A stretch of DNA of 64,000 nucleotides. It comes from Halomonas sp. SpR8 (lineage in GTDB: Bacteria > Pseudomonadota > Gammaproteobacteria > Pseudomonadales > Halomonadaceae). Positions 1 through 9,087 of this stretch are shown here, in pieces. The stretch spans positions 62,001-126,000 of the forward strand of contig NZ_JAUAMC010000008.1 in assembly GCF_031010195.1 (NCBI RefSeq), given 5' to 3'. The stretch's first letter is position 1. Every line of letters starts with the position of its first letter. The position numbers and the translations under genes are program-made. The notes under the pieces were generated by a model. The model was not told the origin of the DNA and searched no databases. It worked only from the letters and a program-made list of their open reading frames with translations.

Positions 1-121
1 GTTTCAGCCGCCGCCCAGGGGCAATGACTTTCAAGAGGGTCAGCAGTATAAGTGGTACGCCCCAGAATAGCGTGTTGAGCGTCAGCATCAGTGCGCTAAC
101 CAGCCCTTTTACAATCGGCAT
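1..121 (-). CDS. N-terminus of a probable PlsC-type acyltransferase (partial)
   Basis: Only the first 40 codons are present; the gene runs off the left edge of the window. The peptide starts MPIVKGLVSALMLTLN and continues with a hydrophobic stretch ending in APGRR. This resembles the N-terminal membrane helix of YihG-like 1-acyl-sn-glycerol-3-phosphate acyltransferases, which have a similar hydrophobic segment followed by a basic turn. The catalytic HX4D motif would lie outside the window, so the function is an inference from the leader alone. Any other inner-membrane protein with a similar anchor is possible. Confidence 0.4.
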   Translation of the reverse strand, partial: MPIVKGLVSALMLTLNTLFWGVPLILLTLLKVIAPGRRLK

Positions 122-227
122 ACCGCGGTTCCTTAGCGTTAGACCAATAGCTTAATACTGAATGCTAAAGGATCGTAGTCATGCTGCCCAGTATAAACCT
201 AATACTGATAGTCTTGATGACAGGGTT

Positions 228-1124
228 TTAGTGCTCAGGTAACGAGGGCGCTTGGACGGTTTTGAGGAGTACGGTTCGCAGCGCATGAGCGGCAACGGAA
301 AGCTCTTGCTGGGTCAAAATACCCACCCGACAAGAGATTGAAGGCGCGGTTAAGGGTATACAGTGTGCACCCAGTTCATGCATTTGCCGAATACACATGG
401 AAGGCACTGCGCTGACCCCCAGACCATCGGCGACCATCCGGCCTACCGTTGAAAGCTGGTGGCTTTCAAACGCTACCGGCAGCTCCATTTGCTGTTTGCT
501 CAGTTCCTGCTCTAATAAGCGGCGTACCATTGAAGGGCGTTGCAAGGTGATAAAATCGTGCTTCAAAAGTGTTGCCCAGGCTAATTGTGTGGCCTGGGTT
601 AATGGCGAGCCTGGCGGCACAACGGCCACATAATGATCTTCGAACAGCGGTGTAAATAGCAGGCTGCCGGTGCCTTCAGGAGAGAAGGCAATGCCCATTT
701 CAACCTGGCGTGAGCGCACCATCTCGGTGACTTCTTCATTAATCACATCGTGCACAGTGATGTTGATTTTGGGGTGCTGCTGACGAAATTTCACCAGCGC
801 GGCAGGGAGCAGGCTACAGGCGAACGCAGGCATAGCGGCGACGCTGAGTCGCCCAAGCTGCAGTGTGAAGCGCTGACGCAAACGCTCTTCGGTATTATCC
901 CACTGAGCCAGCAGATGCTTGGCGAGTGGTAGCAGCGACTCACCTTCAGGGGTTAACCTGACGCTGCGGGTACTGCGAATTAATAATTTGCCGCCCAGCG
1001 ACTCTTCTAGGCCTTTAATGGCTAAGCTGAGTGCGGGTTGGGATAAATGTAGCCGTTCGCAGGCCTGGGTAAAGCTGAGGGTTTGAGCGACCGTAAGAAA
1101 GGCGCGTAGCTGTTTAACGGTCAT
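228..1124 (-). CDS. LysR-family transcriptional regulator
   Basis: A 298-residue LysR-type regulator. Residues 1-60 form the winged helix-turn-helix (TQACERLHLSQPALSLAIKG followed by LEESLGG), and residues from about 90 form the periplasmic-binding-like effector domain. The ATG is preceded by AAAGG at a normal distance. It is transcribed divergently from the CoA-transferase genes that start at 1321, the usual arrangement for a LysR protein controlling its neighbour. I infer that it regulates those genes, with a short-chain acid or acyl-CoA as a possible inducer; the effector cannot be read from sequence. Confidence 0.85.
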   Translation of the reverse strand: MTVKQLRAFLTVAQTLSFTQACERLHLSQPALSLAIKGLEESLGGKLLIRSTRSVRLTPEGESLLPLAKHLLAQWDNTEERLRQRFTLQLGRLSVAAMPAFACSLLPAALVKFRQQHPKINITVHDVINEEVTEMVRSRQVEMGIAFSPEGTGSLLFTPLFEDHYVAVVPPGSPLTQATQLAWATLLKHDFITLQRPSMVRRLLEQELSKQQMELPVAFESHQLSTVGRMVADGLGVSAVPSMCIRQMHELGAHCIPLTAPSISCRVGILTQQELSVAAHALRTVLLKTVQAPSLPEH

Positions 1125-1229
1125 AATAAACCTTTTATAATTTTTTTAAATAAATTGATAAGAAAAACAAACTTAACAAATATATCATCTCGCACAACAC
1201 TAACACTAGCGTAAAATCCAGTTCATCTA

Positions 1230-1252
1230 GCAGTGACAGTTCATATCACTGC
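1230..1252. promoter_or_regulatory. Inverted repeat in the lysR / CoA-transferase divergent region
   Basis: A perfect 7-bp inverted repeat, GCAGTGA N9 TCACTGC, lies 68 bases before the CoA-transferase start. The rest of the 196-bp divergent region is AT-rich. The repeat could be an operator for the adjacent LysR protein or a hairpin in the leader mRNA. LysR sites usually contain T-N11-A, and this repeat does not match that form exactly, so its role is uncertain. Confidence 0.3.
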
Positions 1253-1320
1253 CAGCCCAGTTCACAGACAGCTTATATGACAACCAACGCATATTAATGA
1301 CAACAAGGTGAGGCATAACA

Positions 1321-2019
1321 ATGGCAGGATTCGATAAGCGAGTAGCTTCCTACGAAGAAGCAATGGAAGGTATCGAAAGCGGCATGACCGTCATTGCCGG
1401 TGGTTTCGGCCTGTGCGGCATACCCGAGAACTTGATTGCCGAAATCAAGCGGCGGGGCGTTAATGACCTCACCGTCGTTTCCAACAACTGCGGCGTTGAT
1501 GGTTTCGGACTGGGAATACTGCTTGAAGATCGTCAAATCAGTAAGATATTGGCCTCTTACGTAGGTGAAAATGCCCTGTTTGAGAAGCAAATGCTCAACG
1601 ATGAAATCGAGGTGGTATTAACCCCTCAAGGTACTCTGGCTGAAAAAATGCGCGCTGGCGGAGCGGGTATTCCAGCATTTTATACCGCGACTGGTTATGG
1701 CACGCCGATTGGTGACGGCAAAGAAGTGCGTGAGTTTAATGGCCGCCATTATATTTTAGAAGAAGCGATCATTGGCGATTTTGCCATTGTAAAAGGCTGG
1801 AAAGCGGATCGCTATGGCAACGTTATGTACCGTCATACGGCCCAGAATTTTAACCCCATGGCCGCTACTGCGGGGAAAATTACCGTGGTTGAAGTTGAAG
1901 AAATCGTTGAGCCGGGTGAGCTTGAGCCTAGCCAAATTCACACACCAGGTATTTATGTGGATCGCATTATCCAGGGCACGTTTGAAAAGCGTATAGAAAA
2001 GCGCACGGTGCGTAGCTGA
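1321..2019 (+). CDS. scoA: 3-oxoacid CoA-transferase, subunit A
   Basis: 232 residues, the usual length for the alpha subunit of succinyl-CoA or acetyl-CoA:3-oxoacid CoA-transferase (ScoA/AtoD family). The CoA-binding glycine-rich stretch is seen as [12 protein letters not shown] near residue 27, and [15 protein letters not shown] is typical of the subunit. The enzyme moves CoA onto acetoacetate, feeding ketone bodies into acetyl-CoA metabolism. An AAGGTGAGG ribosome-binding site precedes the ATG. Subunit B follows after 60 bases, and a 3-hydroxybutyrate dehydrogenase lies 2 kb downstream, which fits acetoacetate use. Whether the donor is succinyl-CoA or acetyl-CoA cannot be told from sequence. 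Confidence 0.9.
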   Translation: MAGFDKRVASYEEAMEGIESGMTVIAGGFGLCGIPENLIAEIKRRGVNDLTVVSNNCGVDGFGLGILLEDRQISKILASYVGENALFEKQMLNDEIEVVLTPQGTLAEKMRAGGAGIPAFYTATGYGTPIGDGKEVREFNGRHYILEEAIIGDFAIVKGWKADRYGNVMYRHTAQNFNPMAATAGKITVVEVEEIVEPGELEPSQIHTPGIYVDRIIQGTFEKRIEKRTVRS

Positions 2020-2079
2020 AGCAGCGCCACTGTTAAAAACGCCTCACTCGCCTATTAACGATTACAAGAGGAAGTCACC

Positions 2080-2745
2080 ATGGCTTTAACACGAGAACAG
2101 ATGGCTCAACGCGTCGCCCGCGAACTGCAAGATGGTTTTTACGTCAACCTCGGGATTGGTATTCCTACACTGGTTGCTAACTACATTCCTGATGGCATCG
2201 ATGTCATGCTGCAGTCCGAAAACGGGCTATTGGGGATGGGCCGTTACCCTACCGAAGACGAACTTGATTCGGATATGATCAATGCGGGTAAAGAGACGGT
2301 CACCGCTCGCCCCGGCGCGGCGATTTTTTCGTCAGCGGAATCGTTTGCCATGATCCGCGGCGGTCATGTCGATCTCACCGTGCTGGGGGCTTTTGAGGTG
2401 GATCAACAGGGCAACATCGCCTCATGGATGATTCCCGGCAAATTGATCAAAGGTATGGGCGGTGCCATGGACCTGGTTGCCGGTGCTGAAAACATTATTT
2501 GCACCATGACCCACGCCTCTAAACATGGCGAGTCCAAGTTGCTAGAAAAATGTGAGCTGCCGCTGACCGGCGCTGGTTGTATTAACCGCGTTTTGACAGA
2601 TTTGGCTTATCTCGAAATCAAGGATGGGGCTTTTGTTCTCAAAGAGCGTGCACCGGGCGTTAGCGTTGAGGAGATCGTCGAGAAAACGGCGGGTAAGCTG
2701 ATTGTTCCCGACCATGTTCCCGAGATGACCTTTGATGCTGAGTAA
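2080..2745 (+). CDS. scoB: 3-oxoacid CoA-transferase, subunit B
   Basis: 221 residues, beta subunit of the heteromeric CoA-transferase. The catalytic glutamate lies in the conserved SENGLLGMG motif near residue 47; in the family this residue forms the glutamyl-CoA thioester. The later part (NIICTMTHASKHGESKL, LTGAGCINRVLTDLA) is typical of ScoB/AtoA. It is preceded by AAGAGGAAG and lies 60 bases behind subunit A, so the two are probably one operon under the divergent LysR regulator. Confidence 0.9.
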   Translation: MALTREQMAQRVARELQDGFYVNLGIGIPTLVANYIPDGIDVMLQSENGLLGMGRYPTEDELDSDMINAGKETVTARPGAAIFSSAESFAMIRGGHVDLTVLGAFEVDQQGNIASWMIPGKLIKGMGGAMDLVAGAENIICTMTHASKHGESKLLEKCELPLTGAGCINRVLTDLAYLEIKDGAFVLKERAPGVSVEEIVEKTAGKLIVPDHVPEMTFDAE

Positions 2746-2814
2746 GGGCATTTTGATTGCCTGATTCATGTAATGGCGTTGGTACGGCTTAGGTGGGTAA
2801 CTGCCTAATGCGTA

Positions 2815-3582
2815 TCACGCCATTTCACAGCGGGTGTGGTGAGGCAAAAGAGCTTCAGCAACTCGGTCATGGTCATCCTCAACGTGCTTTTGGACCAGTG
2901 CTAGGCCGCCCAGACAGAGGCGATGTTCGTCACCATCGCTGAATACGATTTTTTGCGGCATGGCCGGATAAAAGCGATGATCCAGCAACGATGACACCGT
3001 GAAGACGCCGTTTTGCTGGCCGTGAAGGCTGGGCATGCCGACTTCATCGAGTCGCTGATCCAGTGTAGCTAAAGGCTCGCCTAACTGACCACAGTCAAAA
3101 CCAGCGTGATGTAAGCGCGGTCCCATCACGGCTATCCATGCGGCAAGCGGGTGAGCATGCTGCAACTGTTGGTGAAGCGCCCATGAAGGCATGGGCCATG
3201 GCCGCCCCCGGCAAAGTAAATTATGTCCTTTGCAGTCTTGCGGGTGTGATTGCTGAACCAGCTCTTCAATGGCTTCCCGTGGCGCTTTTGGCAATGTGCC
3301 CATTTGCAGTTCAGCCAGCACTAACCAGCTACTATCGTCGCTGGGCGCTAAAAGATGTATGAGCAGCCCTTTATCCGCCATGGCGAAATGACCGTTTGTA
3401 CGATATCCCATGTGCGCTAAATTACTGGTGAGGGCGGTGGCGGCAAAAGGGCCATAATTGAGGGTTACCAGGGTTAAATATTCGGCGGCCGTTGCAAGTG
3501 GCCAAAGTCGAAGTGATCCGATATCTGGGTGCATGTGTATATAGTCAAGCCACAGTTGTTGAACAAACTCCTGACGCTGCAT
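2815..3582 (-). CDS. DUF1338-like protein (HglS/YdcJ superfamily), possibly degenerate
   Basis: 255 residues when started at the ATG giving MQRQEFVQQLW; AAGGAG lies six bases before it, so I prefer it to the in-frame ATG nine codons upstream. The pattern (LWLDYIHMHPD near the start, HMGYRTNGHFAMADKGLLIH in the middle, AAWIAVMGPRLHHAGFD later) matches short DUF1338 proteins by eye. Members such as HglS are Fe(II) 2-oxoadipate dioxygenase/decarboxylases. By my alignment the first histidine ligand (normally in an NDHxAFRT-like motif) and the late glutamate ligand are not obvious, so catalysis is doubtful. It is convergent with the CoA-transferase genes. Confidence 0.5.
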   Translation of the reverse strand: MQRQEFVQQLWLDYIHMHPDIGSLRLWPLATAAEYLTLVTLNYGPFAATALTSNLAHMGYRTNGHFAMADKGLLIHLLAPSDDSSWLVLAELQMGTLPKAPREAIEELVQQSHPQDCKGHNLLCRGRPWPMPSWALHQQLQHAHPLAAWIAVMGPRLHHAGFDCGQLGEPLATLDQRLDEVGMPSLHGQQNGVFTVSSLLDHRFYPAMPQKIVFSDGDEHRLCLGGLALVQKHVEDDHDRVAEALLPHHTRCEMA

Positions 3583-3722
3583 GGTGAACTCCTTGCCCAA
3601 AAGTGGCACACCCTAGCGTGAGCCATTGAGTAGTTCCTTAGTATAGGCATACGCAGCAGGCAAGGGTTCAACGGCGACTAACGCGCTTTTTAACGGCGTG
3701 TGTGTTGCAATGTTCTAGGCAC

Positions 3723-3986
3723 TTAAACGGCGAGTAGCTGCTTGTCGCGGATAAATTGATCGAACTCAGTAAAACCGCCGACATGGGTTTGATCGACAAA
3801 TACCTGAGGCACGGTATGGATAGGTTTACCGGCTGTTTGGGCGATATCTTCTTTTGTCACGCCTTCAGAAGGCATGTCGACATAGCGGTAACCATCAATC
3901 CTGCCAGTTTTTTCTAAATGCTCGGCAAGGTGCTTTGCACGTACGCAGAAAGGGCATGACATTCGGCCAAAAATAACCACAAACAT
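3723..3986 (-). CDS. grxA: Glutaredoxin 1-type
   Basis: 87 residues, the size of E. coli GrxA. The dithiol active site CPFC is at residues 11-14 (FGRMSCPFCVRAKHLAEHL), followed by the TVPQVFVDQTHVGGFTEF region that holds the cis-proline and glutathione-binding residues. It reduces protein disulfides and ribonucleotide reductase using glutathione. Glutathione reductase is encoded in the same window at 50407, so the electron source is present. It is a monocistronic gene on the minus strand. Confidence 0.92.
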   Translation of the reverse strand: MFVVIFGRMSCPFCVRAKHLAEHLEKTGRIDGYRYVDMPSEGVTKEDIAQTAGKPIHTVPQVFVDQTHVGGFTEFDQFIRDKQLLAV

Positions 3987-4220
3987 AGCTGATGCTCCTA
4001 TAGATTAATCAGGGTAAGTAAAATAGTAAGTGAAAATAGTGAGATAAAGTGGTGTGCCATCGAAAGTAGATAGCGAGCTGGCAAATAGTCTATTGCTAGG
4101 TGCTAATTTTGCGCTCATTGTGGCTGAGCAGAATACATTTCGCCAATAGCGACCCACTACGTTGGCCATTAATACCTGTTATCAATAGCTGTTATCGCCT
4201 GGAGAGAACGAAAAACGTCT

Positions 4221-4646
4221 ATGCAAACGCTTACAGCTAACGAGTATGCTTTTCTTGCTGAGCTGGCGAAAGCTTACCGAGATACTTATCTGCCAGCCAT
4301 TAAGCAGATTGACTGCTGGAACCCGCGTTTAGGAGTAGATGCAATCTGTTTTCAACCGCAAGGGGGTGAGTGCATGGTGGGGGCATTGATTACGCCCTGT
4401 GAGCTTTGGCTAGTAGCAGTGCCTGACCAAACTCGCCTAACTGAGCCCTTGGCTGATGCGTTGACGTTGTCACTGCCTTCCGGCGCTTATCAATTGACTC
4501 TTGACCGCCTGCTAGGCGGCTATAACCTTTATAAGCGTGCCATTTTGTTTGATTTAAGCGAACTCGACAGTATGCAGGAAGCTGCAAGATTGGCGCAGCA
4601 AATGATGGCGCGTTTAATGCAGCCGGTTGAAGAGCTCCACCAGTAG
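4221..4646 (+). CDS. HybE-family [NiFe]-hydrogenase chaperone-like protein (orphan)
   Basis: 141 residues. The centre (NPRLGVDAICFQPQGGECMV, then GALITPCELWLVAVP) resembles the HybE/HupJ family of [NiFe]-hydrogenase assembly proteins, which have the pattern NPxLxVEAVGF followed by LVTPWFMNLV. No hydrogenase structural or maturation gene is present in the window, so a hydrogenase role is not supported by context. Halomonads are generally aerobic; the protein may have been recruited to another task. The assignment rests on visual resemblance to the family. Confidence 0.6.
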   Translation: MQTLTANEYAFLAELAKAYRDTYLPAIKQIDCWNPRLGVDAICFQPQGGECMVGALITPCELWLVAVPDQTRLTEPLADALTLSLPSGAYQLTLDRLLGGYNLYKRAILFDLSELDSMQEAARLAQQMMARLMQPVEELHQ

Positions 4647-4698
4647 GTGCGTGTGACTACACTGATTAAATTTTTCCTCTCACATAAAGGAAATGTCT

Positions 4699-5472
4699 AT
4701 GACTTCTCAAATCGCTTCAACGCCGCGTATTGCGCTGGTAACAGGTACTAGCAGTGGTATCGGAGCCGCCGTGGTTAAGCACTTCTGTGAACTAGGTCAT
4801 CAAGTTCTCGCGGTTGATTTTAATCCTGCTGGAAAAGCCGTTGCTGAGCAGTCGGGCGCTGCCTTTTTTGAAGCCGATCTGACCGATCCTGACGCCTGCC
4901 GAGCGGCAGTGACCGATGCAATCAGTCGTTTTGGTGGTATCGATATATTGGTCAATAACGCCGGTATTCAGCATGTTGCTTCAATTGAGACCTTTTCCGA
5001 AGAGAAGTGGCGTCAAATTATAGATCTGATGCTGACGGCGCCGTTCTTGCTCACCCAAGCGGCATGGCCGCATATGCGTAAAAATGGCTGGGGACGGATT
5101 GTTAACGTGGCATCAATCCATGCTCAGGTCGCCTCGCCGGGTAAAGCCGCTTACATCAGCGCTAAGCACGGCATGATTGGTTTAACCAAAACCGCGGCTT
5201 TGGAAGGTGGTGAGCAGGGCATTACCGCTAATGCGGTCTGCCCGGCCTATGTGAAAACGCCGCTGGTGGATAATCAGATTGCTGATCAAGCGAAGCTGAA
5301 TAATATGGATGAGAAGGAGGTAATCGAAAAAGTGATGCTCAAGCAGGCAGCGATTAAACGCTTAATCGAGCCTGAAGAGGTTGCACAGTTGGTCGCCTAC
5401 TTAGCATCCGACGCTGCTGGCGCAGTGACAGGATCAAGCTTCAATATTGATCTAGGTTGGACAGCGCATTAA
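4699..5472 (+). CDS. bdhA: 3-hydroxybutyrate dehydrogenase (SDR family)
   Basis: 257 residues from the second of two in-frame ATGs (4693 and 4699). AAGGA lies about seven bases before 4699 and is too close to 4693, which decides the start. Classical short-chain dehydrogenase features: TGTSSGIG cofactor loop, NNAGIQH, catalytic Tyr and Lys in AAYISAKHG, and a C-terminal GSSFNIDLGWTAH that is typical of D-3-hydroxybutyrate dehydrogenase. It oxidises 3-hydroxybutyrate to acetoacetate with NAD+. With the CoA-transferase at 1321-2745 it would complete the route from 3-hydroxybutyrate to acetoacetyl-CoA. Confidence 0.88.
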   Translation: MTSQIASTPRIALVTGTSSGIGAAVVKHFCELGHQVLAVDFNPAGKAVAEQSGAAFFEADLTDPDACRAAVTDAISRFGGIDILVNNAGIQHVASIETFSEEKWRQIIDLMLTAPFLLTQAAWPHMRKNGWGRIVNVASIHAQVASPGKAAYISAKHGMIGLTKTAALEGGEQGITANAVCPAYVKTPLVDNQIADQAKLNNMDEKEVIEKVMLKQAAIKRLIEPEEVAQLVAYLASDAAGAVTGSSFNIDLGWTAH

Positions 5473-5476
5473 GTGC

Positions 5477-5520
5477 TTAAGCCCCCTACAAAAATGTTTC
5501 GCACCTGCTTGGGGGCTTAA
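5477..5520. terminator. Bidirectional hairpin between bdhA and the response regulator
   Basis: A perfect 10-bp inverted repeat (TTAAGCCCCC and GGGGGCTTAA) with a 24-base loop lies between two convergent stop codons, four bases after the bdhA stop and five before the end of the response-regulator gene. Its position and GC-rich stem with flanking A/T suggest a shared terminator. Confidence 0.65.
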
Positions 5521-5525
5521 ATAAA

Positions 5526-6065
5526 CTATCGACGCACAGGACGCTTTTGTAATTTGCGCTGCAGGGTGCGGCGATGCATGCCCAGCGCTCGCGCGGTGGC
5601 GGATATATTGCCATCGTGCTCCTGCAGCACTTTCTGAATATGCTCCCAAGTAATACGGTTTATCGATGGTGGGTTGTCAGCCAACTCAATATCCGGGTCA
5701 CCACCTTGTTGTTCAAAGGCGCTCAAGACGTCATCCGCATCCACTGGCTTGCAGAGGTAATTAACGGCGCCAAGTTTAATGGCTTCAACCGCCGTGGCAA
5801 TGCTGGAGTAGCCGGTAAGTACCACGATGCGACACTGGGGCGCGGTGGCAAGCAACTCAGGAAGCAGTTTTAATCCTGAGCTGTTTTCCAGCTTAAGGTC
5901 GAGAGTTGCCATTGTGGGCATGAACTGGGCGGCCATGGATAGCGCTTGCTCAGCATCGTGGGCGACAATGATCTCATAGCCACGCCGTGTCAGCGCGCGA
6001 TTAAGCACATGACAAAACATTTCATCGTCATCAATGATCAGCAGGCGTTGCTCTCGGGTTTGCAT
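5526..6065 (-). CDS. regA: RegA/ActR/RoxR-type response regulator
   Basis: 179 residues from the second of two adjacent ATGs, chosen for its spacing from GAGG. An N-terminal receiver domain (LLIIDDDE acidic pocket, TLDLKLENSSGL with the phospho-acceptor Asp, VLTGYSS, CKPVD) is joined by a short linker to a Fis-like helix-turn-helix (GNISATARALGMHRRTLQRK), the layout and length of RegA/PrrA/RoxR. These regulators control respiration, cytochrome oxidases and related redox genes. The sensor kinase lies just upstream, 57 bases away, on the same strand. Confidence 0.85.
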   Translation of the reverse strand: MQTREQRLLIIDDDEMFCHVLNRALTRRGYEIIVAHDAEQALSMAAQFMPTMATLDLKLENSSGLKLLPELLATAPQCRIVVLTGYSSIATAVEAIKLGAVNYLCKPVDADDVLSAFEQQGGDPDIELADNPPSINRITWEHIQKVLQEHDGNISATARALGMHRRTLQRKLQKRPVRR

Positions 6066-6122
6066 CATGTCCTCAATCCCATTTACTCAATCTATTGCCG
6101 GAAGTGCTTGGGGCGTCTGTGT

Positions 6123-7394
6123 TTAATTAGGTGGCGCACAGCGGGGTAGCGTTACTTCTGTCAACGTACCTCCTTCTTGATGATTATACAGGCTTACGCC
6201 GCCACCAAAGCGATTGATAGTCGCGTGTGTTAAGAACAAACCGATGCCCATGCCTTTGCTTTTGGTTGAAATAAACGTCTCCCCCAACTGGTCGGCAATT
6301 GACATGGCGACTCCAGGGCCGTGATCACGAATATCAATCACCACGCTTTCGCCCTGCCAGTCTAAGCGGATGGCAATCTGTTCAGGGTTGGCGTCCGCGG
6401 CGTTATTCAGCAAGTTCGTTAACGCTTGATCAAGAGTAGCATCGACAGCAAGCCAGGGGCGGCCACGTTTTTCGGCTACATCAAATTGATGGCTAACATC
6501 CGGACGTAACACCAGCCAGCGCTGGACAACGCCGGCCAGCCAAACCTGAGCGTCGAGCACTTCGGGCTCAGCCATACGGCGCCGGTCAGCATTAGAGACT
6601 AAATTTTGCAGGCGTGATTTGCACACGTCTACCTGCTGGCGTAATAGGCTTATGTCCTGTCCCAGCGCAGAGTCCGTTGGCGCGTCTGCCTGCATCTCTT
6701 TTAGCAGCACTGCCATGGTAGACAGCGGTGTCCCCAGTTCGTGGGCAGTACCTGCGGCTTGCGTAGCCACCGCCAACACCTGCTCGTTACGTAGCGCAGC
6801 TTCACGGGTCCGAGATAGCGCCTGGTCTCGGCTACGTAGCGCGTGAGCCATTTTGTAGATAAAAAACGTGACGAGTCCCGCCGAGAGACCAAAGTTAAGC
6901 CACATGCCTAATATGTGCAGGCTCAGGGGGCTATCGCTGTTGATATGACCCAACTGAGCAATCGGGTAGTAGGAGAACATTAAAAAGGTATAACCCGCCA
7001 TTGAGCAGGCGGCGATGACCCAGGCGTGGCGCCATGGCAAGGTGGCAGCGGCAATCGTTACGGGCACAAGGTAATAAGTAATAAAGGGGTTGGTGGAGCC
7101 GCCCGAGAAGTAAAACAGTAGTGTTAAACCGCTAATGTCTGCGAGCAAGTGCAGCAGGTACTCCAAGTGGGTAACGGCGCGAGGGCGACCCAGCCGCCAC
7201 CAGGTGGCGATATTGAGAACGCCCATGGCAATGATGACGATCAATACCGCCGTGACCGGTAAGTCAAAAGCGAGTAGTTCAACACCGACAATGATGGCCA
7301 GTAAAAAACCTGTCCAGGTGATCCCTCGCACTATGGTTAGGCGAACCAAGTTGCGATTGGGTGTTGAGAGCGGTAGTGGAAGGGCTGTGGGCAT
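6123..7394 (-). CDS. regB: RegB/PrrB/RoxS-type redox sensor histidine kinase
   Basis: 423 residues from the ATG at 7394 (MPTALPLPL). The N-terminal half has about six membrane segments, including FSGGSTNPFITYYLVP, which matches the quinone-binding GGxxNPF motif of RegB. The H-box is ELGTPLSTMAVLL preceded by GTAHELG, followed by a cysteine in the dimerisation region (QVDVCKSRL) in a place comparable to the redox-active Cys of RegB. ATP-binding motifs are NLLNNAADANPE and DHGPGV, then GMGIGLFLT. It phosphorylates the adjacent response regulator according to quinone or redox state. A start 42 bases upstream is possible but would overlap the previous gene. Confidence 0.85.
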   Translation of the reverse strand: MPTALPLPLSTPNRNLVRLTIVRGITWTGFLLAIIVGVELLAFDLPVTAVLIVIIAMGVLNIATWWRLGRPRAVTHLEYLLHLLADISGLTLLFYFSGGSTNPFITYYLVPVTIAAATLPWRHAWVIAACSMAGYTFLMFSYYPIAQLGHINSDSPLSLHILGMWLNFGLSAGLVTFFIYKMAHALRSRDQALSRTREAALRNEQVLAVATQAAGTAHELGTPLSTMAVLLKEMQADAPTDSALGQDISLLRQQVDVCKSRLQNLVSNADRRRMAEPEVLDAQVWLAGVVQRWLVLRPDVSHQFDVAEKRGRPWLAVDATLDQALTNLLNNAADANPEQIAIRLDWQGESVVIDIRDHGPGVAMSIADQLGETFISTKSKGMGIGLFLTHATINRFGGGVSLYNHQEGGTLTEVTLPRCAPPN

Positions 7395-7401
7395 GATGAG
7401 C

Positions 7402-7818
7402 TTACTTCGCTTTAGCTTTAAAGCCGTGAATGACAAACTTAATAAATAACGTCATGACATAGGTGGTCCAGCCTGCTGTCGCCAGTATGTTGAACAGCAG
7501 CATTTTCGGCGGTAGCCAGGCGCTGCCTAGTAAAGCGTCAAGCATGATATGGAAAAACATCGCCAGTAGCAGCGGCAGAGCAAGGGTGTGTATCCACATA
7601 TCCGTGCGTCGTTTGCGGATATGGTACCGGCGCAGTAAATAGCGTAGTGGCCGATGCGCCCAGCTAAAGAACACCAAAGCGCCAATCGCCAATAGGCTGG
7701 CAAGGGTGGGTTCAGTGCTGCCGATATGAACGGAGAGCGAAATGGACCAAGCAAGGCTTAGCCACATCACACCTTCCAGGCTGGCAATGATATCCGCGTA
7801 ACGTCGCACATTCTGCAT
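7402..7818 (-). CDS. Small integral membrane protein of unknown function
   Basis: 138 residues from the ATG at 7818 (MQNVRRYADIIASLEG), with AAAGGA about ten bases upstream. Hydrophobic stretches near residues 18-35, 40-55, 80-100 and 108-130 suggest four transmembrane helices; a basic loop (RPLRYLLRRYHIRKRR) separates the two halves. I do not recognise the family. It ends seven bases before the regB start and is probably cotranscribed with the redox two-component system, so a role in membrane or redox sensing is possible but unproven. Confidence 0.65.
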   Translation of the reverse strand: MQNVRRYADIIASLEGVMWLSLAWSISLSVHIGSTEPTLASLLAIGALVFFSWAHRPLRYLLRRYHIRKRRTDMWIHTLALPLLLAMFFHIMLDALLGSAWLPPKMLLFNILATAGWTTYVMTLFIKFVIHGFKAKAK

Positions 7819-8019
7819 AAACAACTTGTTCCTTTCCGCTGAAACTTGCCAGTAAAAAAGCCCCGTCATGATACGACACTTGGGCAAAGCTGTGGGGGCT
7901 TAGACGGCGGATTTATCCAATCGCCCAATGGCGTATACTGTACACACCTTTTTTATTGATTTGACGTCAACACAACGACGTAACCCATCACAGAACCTAC
8001 CGTGGTTAAAGGACATAAT

Positions 8020-9057
8020 GTGGATATAGTAACACTGACCCGCCCCGATGATTGGCACCTGCATTTGCGCGACGATGAGGCGTTAAAAGCGGTAGTAGGC
8101 CATACCGCTGCTCAAATGGGGCGCGCTATTATCATGCCTAATTTAACGCCCCCGGTGACCACCACGACCCATGCGTTGGCGTACCGCCAGCGTATCTTAG
8201 ATGCGTTGCCAGCGGGCAGTGCTTTTGAACCTTTAATGGTGCTTTATCTCACCGATACCACGCCGCCTGAAGAAATTGAGCGTGCCGCACAAAGTGGCAT
8301 TGTCAAAGCGGTCAAGCTTTATCCTGCAGGGGCAACTACAAACTCTGATTCGGGGGTCACCGACTTGACCCTGTGCGATGCCACAATCGCGATGATGGTT
8401 AAAGTGGGTATGCCGCTCTTGGTGCACGGTGAAGTCACCGATGCAGAGATTGATATTTTTGACCGTGAAGCGGTGTTTATTGAAAAAGTCATGAAGCCAC
8501 TGCTGGAGCGCCACCCGACGTTAAAAGTGGTGTTTGAACATATCACCACCCAGCAGGCGGCAGAGTTTGTGGCCCAGGCCCCCGATACCATTGCGGCAAC
8601 GATTACCGCACACCACTTGCTGTTTAATCGCAACAAAATGCTGGTAGGTGGAATTCGTCCGCACTATTACTGCCTGCCGATCTTAAAGCGCGAGCAGCAT
8701 CGTCAAGCGTTGCTAAAAGCAGCTACCAGCGGTAGCCATAAGTTCTTTTTGGGCACCGATAGCGCGCCCCACTCCCAGGGGGCCAAAGAGTCAAGCTGTG
8801 GTTGTGCCGGTGCCTACACGGCTCCTGCGGCTATTGAGCTTTACGCGATGGCCTTCGATGAAATGAACGCGTTGGATAAGCTTGAAGCGTTTGCTAGCCT
8901 AAACGGCCCGCGTTTTTATGGGCTGGCGCCTAATGCGGACACCGTAACGCTTGAGCGACGCGAATGGACGCTGCCCGATAGCTACGCCTATGCCCAGGGA
9001 GAGAAAATTATCCCCCTCCTGGCGGGTGAAACGCTTAGCTGGGCGCTGAAAAGCTAG
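8020..9057 (+). CDS. pyrC: Dihydroorotase
   Basis: 345 residues from a GTG at 8020, chosen because AAAGGA is six bases upstream; another in-frame GTG lies at 8002. It matches class II (E. coli-type) dihydroorotase: zinc-binding HLHLRDD near residue 14, carbamylated lysine region [21 protein letters not shown], and the late [11 protein letters not shown] zinc/substrate motif. It makes dihydroorotate from N-carbamoyl-aspartate in pyrimidine synthesis. It stands alone and faces mtnN. Confidence 0.93.
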   Translation: MDIVTLTRPDDWHLHLRDDEALKAVVGHTAAQMGRAIIMPNLTPPVTTTTHALAYRQRILDALPAGSAFEPLMVLYLTDTTPPEEIERAAQSGIVKAVKLYPAGATTNSDSGVTDLTLCDATIAMMVKVGMPLLVHGEVTDAEIDIFDREAVFIEKVMKPLLERHPTLKVVFEHITTQQAAEFVAQAPDTIAATITAHHLLFNRNKMLVGGIRPHYYCLPILKREQHRQALLKAATSGSHKFFLGTDSAPHSQGAKESSCGCAGAYTAPAAIELYAMAFDEMNALDKLEAFASLNGPRFYGLAPNADTVTLERREWTLPDSYAYAQGEKIIPLLAGETLSWALKS

Positions 9058-9087
9058 TTTATAAGATCGTTAATAAGATCGTTTATT

